Positions 1 to 12,500 of a stretch of DNA of 64,000 nucleotides are shown here, one piece after another. The notes beneath the pieces were generated by a model, which saw only the letters and a program-made list of their open reading frames with translations, was not told where the DNA came from and did no database searches. A program made the position numbers and the translations under genes. Numbering within the stretch: the first letter of the stretch is position 1; the number at the start of each line of letters is the position of its first letter. The DNA is from Phoronis australis (taxonomy: Eukaryota > Phoronida > Phoronidae): positions 270,077-334,076 of the forward strand of contig NMRA01000191.1 of the NCBI GenBank assembly GCA_002633005.1, given 5' to 3'.

Positions 1-46
1 AGGGAGGGAGGGGAGGGAGGGAGGGAGGGGAGGGAGGGTGGGATGG
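1..46 (+). repeat. G-rich (GGGA)n simple repeat, G-quadruplex-prone
   Basis: More than eight runs of three or four guanines are separated by single A (later T) residues. This satisfies the usual G-quadruplex pattern several times over. It sits at the window edge, so its full length is unknown. Confidence 0.9.
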
Positions 47-1845
47 GAGAGAAATTGGGAAAACATAGGGTTCGGTTCGTGCACTAGTGAAAATGGTGCT
101 AATTGTAAACAGTTCCAGCTGCAATTATGTTTGAGCAAAACTAGTGTGATTTTACACCACTGCAGTTGTGTAAAATGCAGACACTTGGCAAGTCCAGAGA
201 CAGCATACCTGGAGCTATTTTTGTACGTTCCTCATCATTTCACCTGTTTACAAGTTTATGTCTAAAACTTCAGAACACATTAAAATTTTCCAACACAGTC
301 TAGAAGGCATGTTAAGTTGCAGCACAAAACTAACACTAATAACATGGCAACTAATTAACATAGACGTCAAAACAACACAAACTGATGCTGACCATGAGAG
401 ATTAGCCAGCGAATAGCAAACAGAGTTTATTGTGCTGCCGAAAAATCAAACACCGTTATTTGAGATAAACGGGTGATAATGTTCGGTATATTAGCAGTTA
501 GCCAGTGTTACACAGAGTTGAAGGGAAATTATTGGCACCGTTAACATGGGGAGCAGAAAAGCATGGAAATTATAATGTACACTTATGCTAGAGGTAGGTT
601 ACCATTTAACAAAACTTTATCTGTTTGAAACATTGACAAAATGTACGTAACTGGCATCAACAAAACATGGTCAAAGCTTGAGAATGGCTTGCAATAATTT
701 GCATTAGTGTGTGTTCATTCAAGAATCTTCAGATGGCATAGTCTCAAACCCACATGCCAAAAGTACAAAGTGAGTCAATGCCATGAGTTTTCAGTGACTG
801 CAGCTTCCCTTCGCTATATATAGATGTGTGAAGACATTTTCACGGGTTGCGAAACAGGGGAGATGCAAGAGGATTGGAACCCACGGTGGAGAGTGATGGT
901 GACTTAGGAGAACAAACATCTGCCGAGGTCCGAGAAATTCGAGAAAATGCATCTGTAAATTGTGAAATCGATGATTTCACAAATGTGAATCCTAACACGA
1001 TACCCCTTTAGAAATGTCTATACTTTACCAATGCTCAGCTGAATGTAAATATAGTCAACGACAAGTGTCATGTCTTTAACAATTATAATGGAAAACATCT
1101 ACATGTGAACATTTTGGTGCAAAGTTGAAACGGACTGCTTCCACCAGTTTCTTTTTCTTATTGTTGAGTAAAAATGCTTTAGAAACACGATACAATAATT
1201 GGTCACCTGACGAAAAACACAGGAAAAAGAAAGTAAAAACTGCTTTTGCGGAAAAGAATTACATATCAAAACACAACTATAAATACCTGCATGAGTAGTG
1301 ATCATATAATAAGCCATTGCACTTTGTATTCCAGTACCATGGTAAGTGGCGACATCTATCGACCACTTTGATCACTGAAGTTCAGGAGTTCAGAGAAACC
1401 AACAAGTTACTCCAAGAAACTTGGAAGCAAAAATGAGACAAAGCAGCCCATCTTTGCAGTGGATTCACTGTCAGGAGTTCTACAACTGTTACTTTGAAAG
1501 GATTGATTCAAGTACCTAAACAAGTTACAACTCGCTCAACTTAAACAAACCAGTTACAAGGAAACTGTACGAGAGCCTTGTCTTTATATTATTTATACAT
1601 TCGAGAAACAACTACACCACGTGGAACCAATCAACGTGAACAGGGTTACGTAGCCTGAATGCCCATTTTGTACAAAACTTTTGACATCTCCTTATTGAAC
1701 ACTGGACACCAGTTACCACACTTATCAAGTGTAGGAAAAGTCAACAGAACTAAATCATCAGTTTCTCATCAACGCCACCCTCATGCTGTGTCTCAGTCTC
1801 AGCTAATACTTACGACGAGGCTTTCAACAACCTGTCACGACCAAC
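47..1845. other. No gene recognised; presumed KIF13 intron
   Basis: I found no kinesin exon on the minus strand and no other coding similarity. Short open frames here show no domain pattern. The stretch lies left of exon 7, so it should be KIF13 intron 7 or further downstream gene sequence. Confidence 0.5.
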
Positions 1846-2052
1846 ATGACAGAGCTCGGAGATGATGTCATTGTCAGTATTGTGATTGGTTCGGTACTAG
1901 CACTGGTGGTGCTGGCAAACCTGATCCTATACTGCTTCTTTCACTGCGTATCAAAGAGGATAGCAAGAAAACCAAAGGTGAAGACGTTTCACGTCATGCC
2001 TCGGGTCCGCGTGACAAACACTGAGGGTAAAACTGCCGAAACGGTGATGTGA
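1846..2052 (+). CDS. Candidate small single-pass membrane protein (68 aa), nested in KIF13
   Basis: I do not recognise this family. The frame opens after an in-frame TAA at 1804-1806, and the first ATG has A at -3. Residues 1-7 are polar and acidic (MTELGDD). Residues 8-32 form one uninterrupted hydrophobic span (VIVSIVIGSVLALVVLANLI and on). A basic stretch follows at 37-46 (KRIARKPKVK), then a polar tail rich in Arg, Thr and Lys. The charge pattern predicts an outside N-terminus and a cytosolic C-terminus. An AATAAA signal lies at 2473-2478, about 420 nt after the stop. The frame is on the strand opposite KIF13, left of exon 7. The ordered topology is unusual for a chance ORF in this DNA, but no homology or expression evidence is available here. 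It could also be a 3' exon of a longer gene, or chance. Confidence 0.4.
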   Translation: MTELGDDVIVSIVIGSVLALVVLANLILYCFFHCVSKRIARKPKVKTFHVMPRVRVTNTEGKTAETVM

Positions 2053-2192
2053 CAGTGGCGGCCGTGTTACAACCTGACATCCATGGATATTAAAAGTGTC
2101 TTTGATGTTACGGTTAAAACGTTTGCCCATCACTCTGTTTCAGTTTTTGTTTTTTCAAGACAGACAATTTGGCTAGTCACAAAAGGAACTGT

Positions 2193-2231
2193 GCAGTGTC
2201 CAGTCACAGTGTCCAGTCACAGTGTCCAGTC
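2193..2231 (+). repeat. 13-bp perfect tandem triplicate
   Basis: Three identical head-to-tail copies of CAGTGTCCAGTCA lie just downstream of the candidate small membrane-protein frame. No function is evident. Confidence 0.9.
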
Positions 2232-2472
2232 ACGGGTCACAAACACAAGGCAGGTTTGTGATTCAGACTCAAGACAACGTAAAACCGTAGTATGAAGTAG
2301 CCAGCACCTGTCGGACTCCATAAAAACTAGCAATATGACATGTGAACGAACCAGCGGCGTAACAAAAGCAACACAACCTTTTGTTTTTGTGTCTGCAGAG
2401 CTACAGAGCTGAATCCTCAGATTTTGTCTTCCACAAAAGTGACTACATGAAAACCAGATTTCACCTAAGGTC

Positions 2473-2478
2473 AATAAA
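2473..2478 (+). terminator. Polyadenylation signal AATAAA
   Basis: A canonical hexamer lies about 420 nt downstream of the 68-codon frame on the same strand. It would give that transcript a compact 3' UTR containing the 13-bp triplicate at 2193-2231. Such hexamers also occur by chance in AT-rich DNA. Confidence 0.35.
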
Positions 2479-2571
2479 ATGCATTTCCAAGTTTTAATTT
2501 ACTAACCTCACAATGAACACACTCTAATGTTACGTAAACTCGCCATACCTTAATGATGTGGTATATTGACA

Positions 2572-2638
2572 GCAAAATCTCACCAATTTAGGACAAGATA
2601 TGGCAGACAAGAGAAAATTTTCCTTGTTTTCTTCATAA
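2572..2638 (-). repeat. Dispersed repeat family 1, copy at 2572
   Basis: The reverse complement contains CCTAAATTGGTGAGATTTT preceded by AT-rich sequence. The same core recurs at about 4805-4845, 19921-19995, 27001-27045, 36335-36370, 39962-40040, 45358-45395 and 59490-59560. Confidence 0.6.
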
Positions 2639-3114
2639 CACCAAATGAAACTGTGTCTAATTCCTCTACCACAGTTAGCAAAACTGTGACCATTTACATC
2701 AAGACATTGAAAAATGAAAAAGGGTTAATTTTGGTGGTTATTTTTAGTATCCAAAATTGTTGAGATATAATAATTTACTACAAAAATATCACGTTCAAGA
2801 CAAATGATACTTATGAATTTTTGTTGTGCCCATGCAAAAGAATAATCAAAAACAAAAAATCATAATCAGACACATCCACACATATAGACAACCCCTCAAG
2901 AACTCATACTAAAGTCATTCCCACTGCGTAAGCAATGAGGCCATTTTTTCACCATACATACAGAAATATTTAACCCTTTCTCTGGAAATGTGAACAATAC
3001 AAGTTTGACAGTGGCAACTCATTTCTTTTTAAAACATTCCTGCGTGGATATCCCTCAGTGACTCCAGGTAGAGTCCTGGGGTGCATCCTGTAGGCACAAG
3101 AAACTTGTGAAAAA

Positions 3115-3285
3115 GCAAGATCACCCAAGATCATGCAAAATTACGGATGAAAAGGCGAGCATTTTGCCAGTATGATCGTAACCTGGGAAAGATGGCGGCC
3201 ACTGAAGTGATTGGTCGGCACGGTTGGAATGTTGAACTATGGGAAAAATTCAATGTACCGGTTGGTTCCACTCGCAAAAATTTCT
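3115..3285 (+). repeat. Dispersed repeat family 2, copy 1
   Basis: It shares a scaffold with 42471-42655 (plus) and 31613-31750 (minus): GCAAGATC followed by CA-rich sequence, then GCCACTGAAGTGATTGGTCG, then a TTGGTTCCA block. The copies are clearly diverged, as expected of an old non-autonomous element. Confidence 0.6.
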
Positions 3286-3382
3286 AGCCACGAGTCCTTT
3301 GCGAGTTTATTGTGTCAACACAATGTTGGTCAGTTGTGAAATTAGTCAATGCAAGCTGCAAACATTCACAACAAGTGCTTAC

Positions 3383-3517
3383 CCCTGACTGAGTGTCTGT
3401 GAGCGTCTGTGTTAGTTTGATGTTGAACACGGCGTGTGAACGGCTACTCTCACTGTTCATGTTGGTGGCCGCCACGGTACGAGACTTGTTGCCCTCCGAC
3501 ATCAGAGTTTCAATGTC
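3383..3517 (-). CDS. KIF13: KIF13 coding exon 7 (switch I)
   Basis: Forty-five codons begin [20 protein letters not shown]. They contain switch I NSESSRSH and end [10 protein letters not shown] before a GTAAGC donor. The next family segment (EKV..LSLVDLAGSE) was not found on the minus strand between 3382 and 1, so exon 8 is expected left of the window. Confidence 0.95.
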
Positions 3518-6500
3518 CTGAAAAGACATTGGATTATTGGATAAAGCGGTTTTCAGAAACACAAACACAGCATATTCGGCAAATCTGTTCAATGTCAACA
3601 TGGTATATTTGCCTTTACATTCTATCACTGAAGTTACACTGCCTGCATTGCCAGTCACCTAAGACAGAAATTCATGGCGTAGGATCAACCCTTTTTGGAA
3701 TGAAACATAATAGAACATGATTTCAGCTAACATTGCGGTTACCCTTTCCTTGATTTTCCACATGAACTTACTTCTTTCCACGAGTTATTTTTCCCACAAA
3801 AAGTTGACTGGTAGTTGGAATTACTGACAGAAAACTCTGACCATAACATACATTCCAAAATATATACTCTTTAGCTTCCTAGTGCCACAAATACAAGCTC
3901 AGAAACAAAGAACTTGTACAAAGAACAAAAATGTGCCAGCATCGACATGAAACTAGGACAATCATATGTAGTCAAGGGCAAGCTCGTTCAATACAACATT
4001 CGTCAGTTTCCGTACGACGTTATAATGGTGTATATCTATAAATACAAGCTTGTGCAATGGATTTAATGTGCAAACCATATTCTGAGATAAATTGAAGTTA
4101 AGGTGACCCCGTGAAAGTTTCAGGCTCTGTGGAAAGTCAGTGACATCTTGGCAAATTGTCTCTATGACATCTCCAGTACACTTCATTCAAAATGTGTCTT
4201 AAATCTTTGAATTCGTGCACTTCTAAAAACATCAACTCTCCAATATTTCTGTTGTTCTGGAACCGAAACCACACTTGTTCTCAAGATTAGATATGCATCA
4301 CCTTGGAACTTTAGGGTCACTCAACCGATGTTGAGTTTAAGTAAAACCGGATGTTCATAAGCTGTCAAACATGAACAAAGACAGATGGAACCAGTCGTTT
4401 TTTGATACATACTGTGCTACATTACATAAAAATTGGAAAAAAATATTTACTGAACAAGCTTGATGAATAATGTCAAAAGGTGAAAGCAGTCACTTTTTAT
4501 GTTAATGTCAGGTTATCAGAAAAGACATTTTCCATGTAACCATTCCCTGCATGTCTTTACTATCCACGGAAAAAACAATAGAACGTTACAAAAGTGACAT
4601 AGCAAAATGCTCACAGCTTGCTTCCACATTCACCTCCAATCAGCAAAACCAGAATGACTGACACAGGCCGTGTCCAGTTGTGAGCCAGACATCATCTTTC
4701 ATCAATACAAGTGGATACAGAATCAAGACGCGTATCTTTTGCTGGGTTGTTAATATCAGTTTCTATTGTTGCATGGTAATTAGTGCTACTTATCAGTTAT
4801 GAAAAATCAAGCATCCTAAATTGGCCAGATTTTACCATATGACACGATTGAGCATGTTTACCTGAAAGCTCTCTACAACCAAATTGGATAGCCCATCGAC
4901 GTAAGGACCTAAAATATTGTGTTCTCGAACCTTGAGGTTTTGCTTGCTCCTGAAACAAAAATAACATTTTATTCTCTCATCAACAAATGAGTAACCACAT
5001 CAAAAAAGAGCAAACATGTAAAAGATTCACACTTACGTCCAAACAAGTGCCATTTCATTACGGATATATATTTCCAAGTAAGGTACAGCAATGGGTCAAG
5101 TACAACCTACGATCCCCTGTTGTCATACACTACTTATGTCATATAATCTACAACCTTGGTTGTCACATAACCTATGGGCCAGGGTCTGGCATACAACTTA
5201 AAGACACCCTGTTGTCACTTGTCAGTATATGAAGACAACTCCACCTCACAGTACATGATGAAGGAGCACATTAACAACTTTCTTAATGTTAGGTGTCTTC
5301 TACCATACCATCGGGGTTTACAGTATGTATTTAGTCATCACTGTTTTACAAACATCTCCTACCCAGGAATTCGACCATGCAAAACTCACAGGACAGTAGA
5401 TATCGTTACAACAGCCATTACTCAGCCGCAACAGATAACATCACATACCCTTTCGGATCGAGCAAGTCGTGCACTTTCTCATTGTATATCTCCATGTAGG
5501 ACACCTCCACCTTACACGACAGGTCAGGTCCCTCCGACTTGGAGATGTGTTCGAACATGGAGTCGCACAACCTCGGTATCAGACCCCGGTCACTTAGGCT
5601 ACCCATCATAGTGTATGACTTGCCAGAGCCTGACAGACAGTGAAAGAGAGAATATTAGAGACCAATAAACTTAATTCAAGACCCTACTCGCAAACTAACC
5701 AACCGTGGGGTATGCAAGTTTCAGTTTGGCCAATTTTCGAGCCAGGTATCAAGTAAAGGTCTGATTGTCTAAGCCCGGTTGCATGAAACAGTCCCTAATA
5801 AGGATTCAACTAAGGTCCCTAAATCTTTTGCATGTTTGTAAGGTTCTTTACTCACAGATGTGATATTTCCAATCATTTTATCTTTATTATGGCTCCTCTT
5901 TCACTAATGACATTCTTAATAATATTACTAAAATCTGAACCGTTAGTTTATTGAAAATAAATAGGGACTTAGTCCTTAAATTAGGAGCGTTACATGAAGA
6001 GATCCCTACTTCTTTTCAATGATATAGAGAATTCAACGTAAAAACCACTCTCGCTTTGTATCAAAGCCAAAAATTGACTTAGTAATGAAACTAAAACAGT
6101 ATAAGAAAGGACATTCAGAGTTTTGACAAGTACACAAGTATGCATTAGATTTAGGGACCTTAGTTGGTCTCTACTTGGGACTGTTTCATGTAACCGGGCA
6201 CTAGTGTCACAGTCTGGCACAGTACCTTTATGGTGATATGACCTGAACATTACATTTCCATTACATTTGGATGTAGACTGTAAGTTGTTTATAGTGATAA
6301 CGGTCGGAGACCTTTTCACACTGAATAAAGTTTTTTACAATGTATCATTTGCAAACAAGATCACACTGGATTTCGCATAAGAGCAGGTGTACCACATTGT
6401 TTACGGATGGCATTTCTGTGTGCTTACATGTGCACGTGTGTAAGTATGTCGCTTTATGGCCGTATGTTTAGAAGTCCAGCAAACAATTTGAAGAACCCAG

Positions 6501-9500
6501 GGATCGACTCAATTCTTTTTATAGATGTATCAACAGGCCACTTCGACATTACAGAAAATTCATATTGCGCTAAGGTTAACTGCAAACCAACACCGTTCAT
6601 AGCTATGGCCACATACTTCAACAATTGTGGTACAAAGTCACACTTTTTCTTCGATATGCGGTAGGGCAGGTTTCGTACACAAACATTCAATAGTTAGGAA
6701 TGCAGTAATGTGACTATGATGAAGGTAGAACTTGGCAAAAACAAAAAAGCAATCTTTTGGTACACATTTAAACATAAACATGAAAAATAGCTACATAAGC
6801 TCTCGATTATGTTGTTTTATTACTAACTCTGGTACAAGTTTACAACTTCCAAGAACTCTATCCAATTAAACAATACTCCGAAAATTACTCCTTTAAAGGC
6901 TGTACCAAGTCTGCTTGTATAAGTCACCTAACACAACACAAATTACCTGTTTGTCCATACGCAAATATACACGCATTGTAACCTTCAATAGCTTTCTGTA
7001 AAACATCGTTGCCCAATTTGACAAAAACTTTTTCTTGCCCTGAAAATAAAAGAAGTTTAGGATACGTTAACTAAAAAGTTATGAAAACATGCCATTTCAA
7101 TAGCATCCACATCTTTCAATATGTCACAAAATTGATGTAAACTAAAGTCAGACTAGCAACTCTCTGTAAAAGTATCGACAAAAGCAAATTAATAATTCGG
7201 AACGAATCACAGAAATTGAACGAATTTTGTTGACCTCTAACTTGTAAAGCGACACTCTTTTCCAGGCAGCTAAAGCATTTTTCCCCAATTCACTAATAGG
7301 TGGCACTGCAATACAGACAGGCAAAATGCACAAGCCCATGAAATCTTACCATCAAACTTATCTTTAACATTTTCGTCCATGGACCAGAAGCAATGATCAA
7401 AGGCAAATGTCTTGGGATCTTTTCTGTGAGGACTGCAAAAGAAAGAGATTGCATATTGTTCAGAAACCACCAATTAACACCTGAGGGTATTCCTAGGACA
7501 CACAAACACAGGTTAGCATGCCAGAATGCAAAAGATGGAATAAATCTGTTTCTGAAAAAAATCCCTTTAGATGGCCTCAAAGGTAAAGGCATATTTAGTT
7601 CGGGTCTCTCCCCGATTCTTTTTAAGACTAGCACTCGCCATCTTTATAAACCAAGAACAAAAAACATCTACACACATCAATTTCAGCCAAGGTCTCATAC
7701 AAGCAAGGTCTGAAAAGTCGCAATTTTCCATGCCACGTCAATTTTGTTTGTTTCAAGAGGATTTGAGCAACTGAAAAAATACCGTACCATCAATTCGATT
7801 TTCGAAAAACTCAAAGACGAGAACCACCCGTTTTTTTTACCTAACATGGCAATAAGTAGATTGGTTTCATCAAAGTGGAAGGACTCTGGAAATTGCTTCT
7901 CCGCTGTATTAAAGCAAGGACAAGCCAAGACTGATATGATAGATCAGTCAAGTTCACCGAATACATGTGAACTACAGCACATGACAAGGTTTGGAACCTT
8001 GGGCTAATTCCAGCATAAAGCAAACTTGAATGAAACAACACACATAAAACTGTATCATTAACCTAAAAATGTAATTCAGAGTTCTAATAAAGTCACTTAT
8101 GTGACTGGCTTGAAAAGTTGTCATGATGAAGATTGATGAACAATCAGACGCAAAACATCCACTAACCGCAACAGTTTTTAAGTTGTTTTAAAACCTCCCC
8201 GCGAATAGGCGGGGGTAATAACATACCATACCCGCATGTCATGCTGAGTTCAATGCCCACTCCTGAAATTTCCCAATTTTCCCTTTACAATCCAAATGCA
8301 CGGCTTAGCACCACCTCAAGGTGATCAAAACTACCTTGAAAGAGTCAATGTCTTTGAGAACGCCCGTCTCACAAGATTTTAATTCACAAAAGGTAAACAG
8401 CACACTACCCTTGGGTAACAAACAGTAAGTTTCAGCACCATTTTACCAGATTTAGGCAGGTAAATTTGACTCATCAACAAAAATAATGATTAAGAAAATT
8501 CTATTTCCTTTTTACCTTGGTTTGTACTGCGTAGATTTCATGAAGCAACATTTAATAGTAAATTTTCTGTTTTTTGAAAATGGAAAACAAAAATTTTGTC
8601 AATTGTGTTTGTGCGAAAAAAGTGAAAACTTACCACAAAGCCATTTGCATGTGAAGATCAACCCTTCTACTAAACACCCACCCTCAACAAATATTTGTTC
8701 TAAAGCACTTTTCCAATTTAAGCAGCCTGGGCATTACAACCCAAGGACAACCAAAAATAGATCATCATTTGGGAGTAATTTTAAGATATATTTGCATTTG
8801 TTGGACTGGGTTGCATAAAACTAATTGTCTGCTGGATAAGTTTGATTGTTGCATAACGTCAGGAGCATTGCTCAACAATAACAATGTAGCATGCATTAAT
8901 TCGACATTATTGTTGCTATGCAGTGTACAACTTTTATGCAACTGGGTCCTGATGTATTGAAGGAATGAAACGACAATGCTATTTTAACATAATCTATGCT
9001 AAACAAAGTGCAGTTGTATTCACCGACAACTTGTAAATGCGAAAAAAAATTATCTGCAAATAGACGAGTTTGCACCAATTAAGTACCTCGCTGATTGTTA
9101 GCTTATTCACATCATTGCTATATATTGTTTCTAACTAAATTGGCCAAGCAATCACAGAGATGAGGAAGTAGCCTGCAAGTTCGACTTAATGAGCAAGGCG
9201 AAAAACACATATACAGTAAGAGAAGAAATGGAGTTTCCAGTCATAACATTACAAATTGATATCCTTGATACAGGCTGCGTCAAGATCACTGAGTGTACAA
9301 AGTAGCCAACAGTAGTTCACTCATAGAAAGCCAACTACTGGAAATACAACTATTAGGGTATAATTTCCTAGACTTAAAACACAATATATTGCGGAACAGT
9401 GAAATTTCATTATATGAAAAGTGTCAATGAAAATGGACAGGAAGAAAAGGTTACTTCATTATATGCACAGTTTATATTGTACACCTGACATCATCCAATA

Positions 9501-12500
9501 CATGACAAAATTTTAAGCATTGTAAACAACTCAGTGAGTTATTAAAAATGGAAAAAGACTATTCTGGTAATTATTTCTGTTCAAATTTCTAGAAGCTTTA
9601 CTGTGTATAACACAAAATACAATCCATTTCATTACCTAAGGACTTATCAAACAAGAGATGTGTAAGCTCTGATGTCCAATTAGTGACATGAAATCTGGTT
9701 TAAATGCTGCGCAATTAAATTACTGGCAAAATTTGGATACTAAGGCAGTATCGAAAATCATTATTCTATCTTGCTCCATTACCAAATTCAAAACTAATTG
9801 CTTTTAGTGAACACTACAAATACGTTAACAGCTTTGAAACAATTTCAAAAACAAATCTCTGCACTAGATGCTAGAAACACTAATTTATTCTGATATTACC
9901 CTGCTTTGAAAACAAAAACATCACAACAAAGTTTTGAGAAGAAAAACAATCCAACTGTAACAGTAAGCGCAAGCCTCACAATAAACTAGCAATTGACCTA
10001 TCGCCAGGATTTTGAGTGACGGCTTAACTGACCAATCGGAATGCAGCATTCTTGACACCTTCGTTTTCAAGCTGCCATTTTACCCGACAAACAACACGTT
10101 GCCGGGCAAAACTTAATGTTTGTTTGTCGATACTTCACAAGGGGGCGAAGCTTGCGATAGGTCAATTTGGCTTGAAAGAGGGCCAATTACACATTAAGGA
10201 CGTGCTGAGCCAAAACTAAATCCCTAGACTGATGTGCTATTGGGTGCAGAAAAAAATGCAAATTATCCAGCCTATTTAGTTTTCACATAAAAATGTCAAC
10301 AGTAAGTAAACAATGTAAACCAAACAAAATTTTGGAAGTCTACAATAAAGATTCTGCTCAGTTAAAACAAAAAGTAACAACAAATTTACAGTTTTTAGTG
10401 CCCAGCGTTGTTTAATTTCAATTAATTGAGGGTACATATGTGACAAAAACTGAAACACAATTCTGTAACATGTCTTTACCAGGAAATTTCAAGTATTGAT
10501 CGCAAAGAATCATGGTAATTTGGACTTGAAATAACCCAAGTCACTAATAGCAAAAACCTAATTACGATCAGATGACTGGAGTCTAGCCACAGTATTAAAG
10601 GAGTCTGCCAAAAGAAGATGCTCAGTGACGTAACAACAGGTAACAATCAAAACCGAACTCCCATACAAAGTTGCGGGATAACTCTCCCCATACACTCTAA
10701 CCAATCTAAGAAAACAATAATTATCAAAAGTCGCCGCTTTTCATTCTCAAGGGCTTCTAATGAATGTCCACAATTTTGTTCAAAAATATTGTCTTAATGG
10801 TTTCACGCCATGTCACTGAATTAGAACTGTGTAACACATGAACAAAATGCCCTTTTCTTGTTGCAGCTATTAGCGAATTACACTTAGCAACACTGCTGGT
10901 TTTATCTGTTTCTTCACGTTTCATAACCTCAATAAAACTACGTAACTCATGGCAAAATTGTTGCATAAAAAAGCACAAGGCACTTTGCAGACCTCCATAA
11001 AAACTCAACTTCAGATTCAGTAAATGTTCTCGTAATTAAATCTGTCTCTGCTTACCTTCTACCACCTGTTCATTTCAGGGCATGACCTTATCAACAAATC
11101 TATGCATTTACTATGATCTAACTGTGCAACACTCAAAAAATGGATTGTAACAAAAACAGTTTGGTCTCTAACAGAGCCCCTGCTACATGTCTTTGACATA
11201 AATAAAAAACCACTCAAATTTCTAATGGTGCTTTCCCAAGAGGAGAACCGAAGCTTTGCCGAAACTTCGCTTCAAACCTTTCCGACTAGACAGCGATATC
11301 GAAGTTATTGCTAAATGGTGATTTAGTCTTCGCAGTACCACCAGAGGACGAAGTTCATTCGTACTTTCAAACGAATATTGAGTAGTGGGTTCGAGGCTAA
11401 CTGAAAATTGTTGTGTTTATGAAAATGATCAGTATCATTCTTCATCAGATATGCTTTCTTTCAATTCTTTATGTGCGTCTCTTGAGAGCACGTCGGCTAC
11501 GCTACAATTACAAAGAACACATTTTGTCTGTCTCGTGTGATCGTATATCGTTGCAGCGACCTCTACCGATAACTTCGACGAAGCTTCGCTCTGATCGCTC
11601 CCACTACACCGAAGTTTCAGTGAGTAGCAAAGCTTCGCTTTTAAATCCTACTATTTTCAGCGAAGTTTCACTAACAAATTAACTACCGGAGATTAGCTTT
11701 CCCACTTACCGAAACTTCAGTAAAAGCGAAGTTTCGCCTCTAATGGGAAAGCACCTTAAGAGTCCACAATTTCTCAGATTTGAAATTGATCTTCTCCTCC
11801 TAGTTGAATCGGGGACGCCACCATCAGTTGAGTCAGATGAACGATGACCACATGCAAAGCAATTAACAGATCATATGAGAATAAATGCCCAACCACTAAT
11901 GCAGACAACCTTTGAACATGAATGCAATTGTCTTTTGCTCTACTGACCATCCTTCAAAGGCCAATTGATTTTTGTAAAATCCCTGTTGCTTGATTACAGA
12001 CTGTCAATGGTGAAAGAATTGAGCCAAAAAGTTTTTCGTAGACCTTTTTGTTCGAGAATAAACATGACACAGATCAGTAAAAACAATGCATGTCGAGTTT
12101 CTAGTTGCACCCATTGCTTATTCAAATACTCGTGATGTAACATTGCTAAGGTGCATTGTTTTAAGCTGACGAGGAAAATCTAAACAAAATCCTGTTATCC
12201 AACATTTTTGGACCCTGCTCACTCTCCCGGTGACAAGATCTCCAATCAGAAATCCAGGGGTGCAAAGCAGGAAGACGGAACTTAACTAATGTTTGAAAGT
12301 GATAACAACGGATATATGAACACTGTTATTATCACAGATGATCAGAACACTTCACCCATGACATGGATCCAAACCCGCCCATGACATGGATCCAAACCCA
12401 CCCATGACATGGATCCAAACCGATGGAATGATTACTTGGACCACTAATGATAAACTATCGACCAAGAAGTAATTTTAATTCATGTCATGTAAAACAATCG

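Larger units (their letters stand above)
2479..3382. other. Non-coding stretch left of KIF13 exon 7, with two dispersed-repeat copies
   Basis: No exon is seen. It holds an AT-rich tract, one copy of the short family at 2572-2638 and a copy of a second family at about 3115-3285. Confidence 0.6.
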
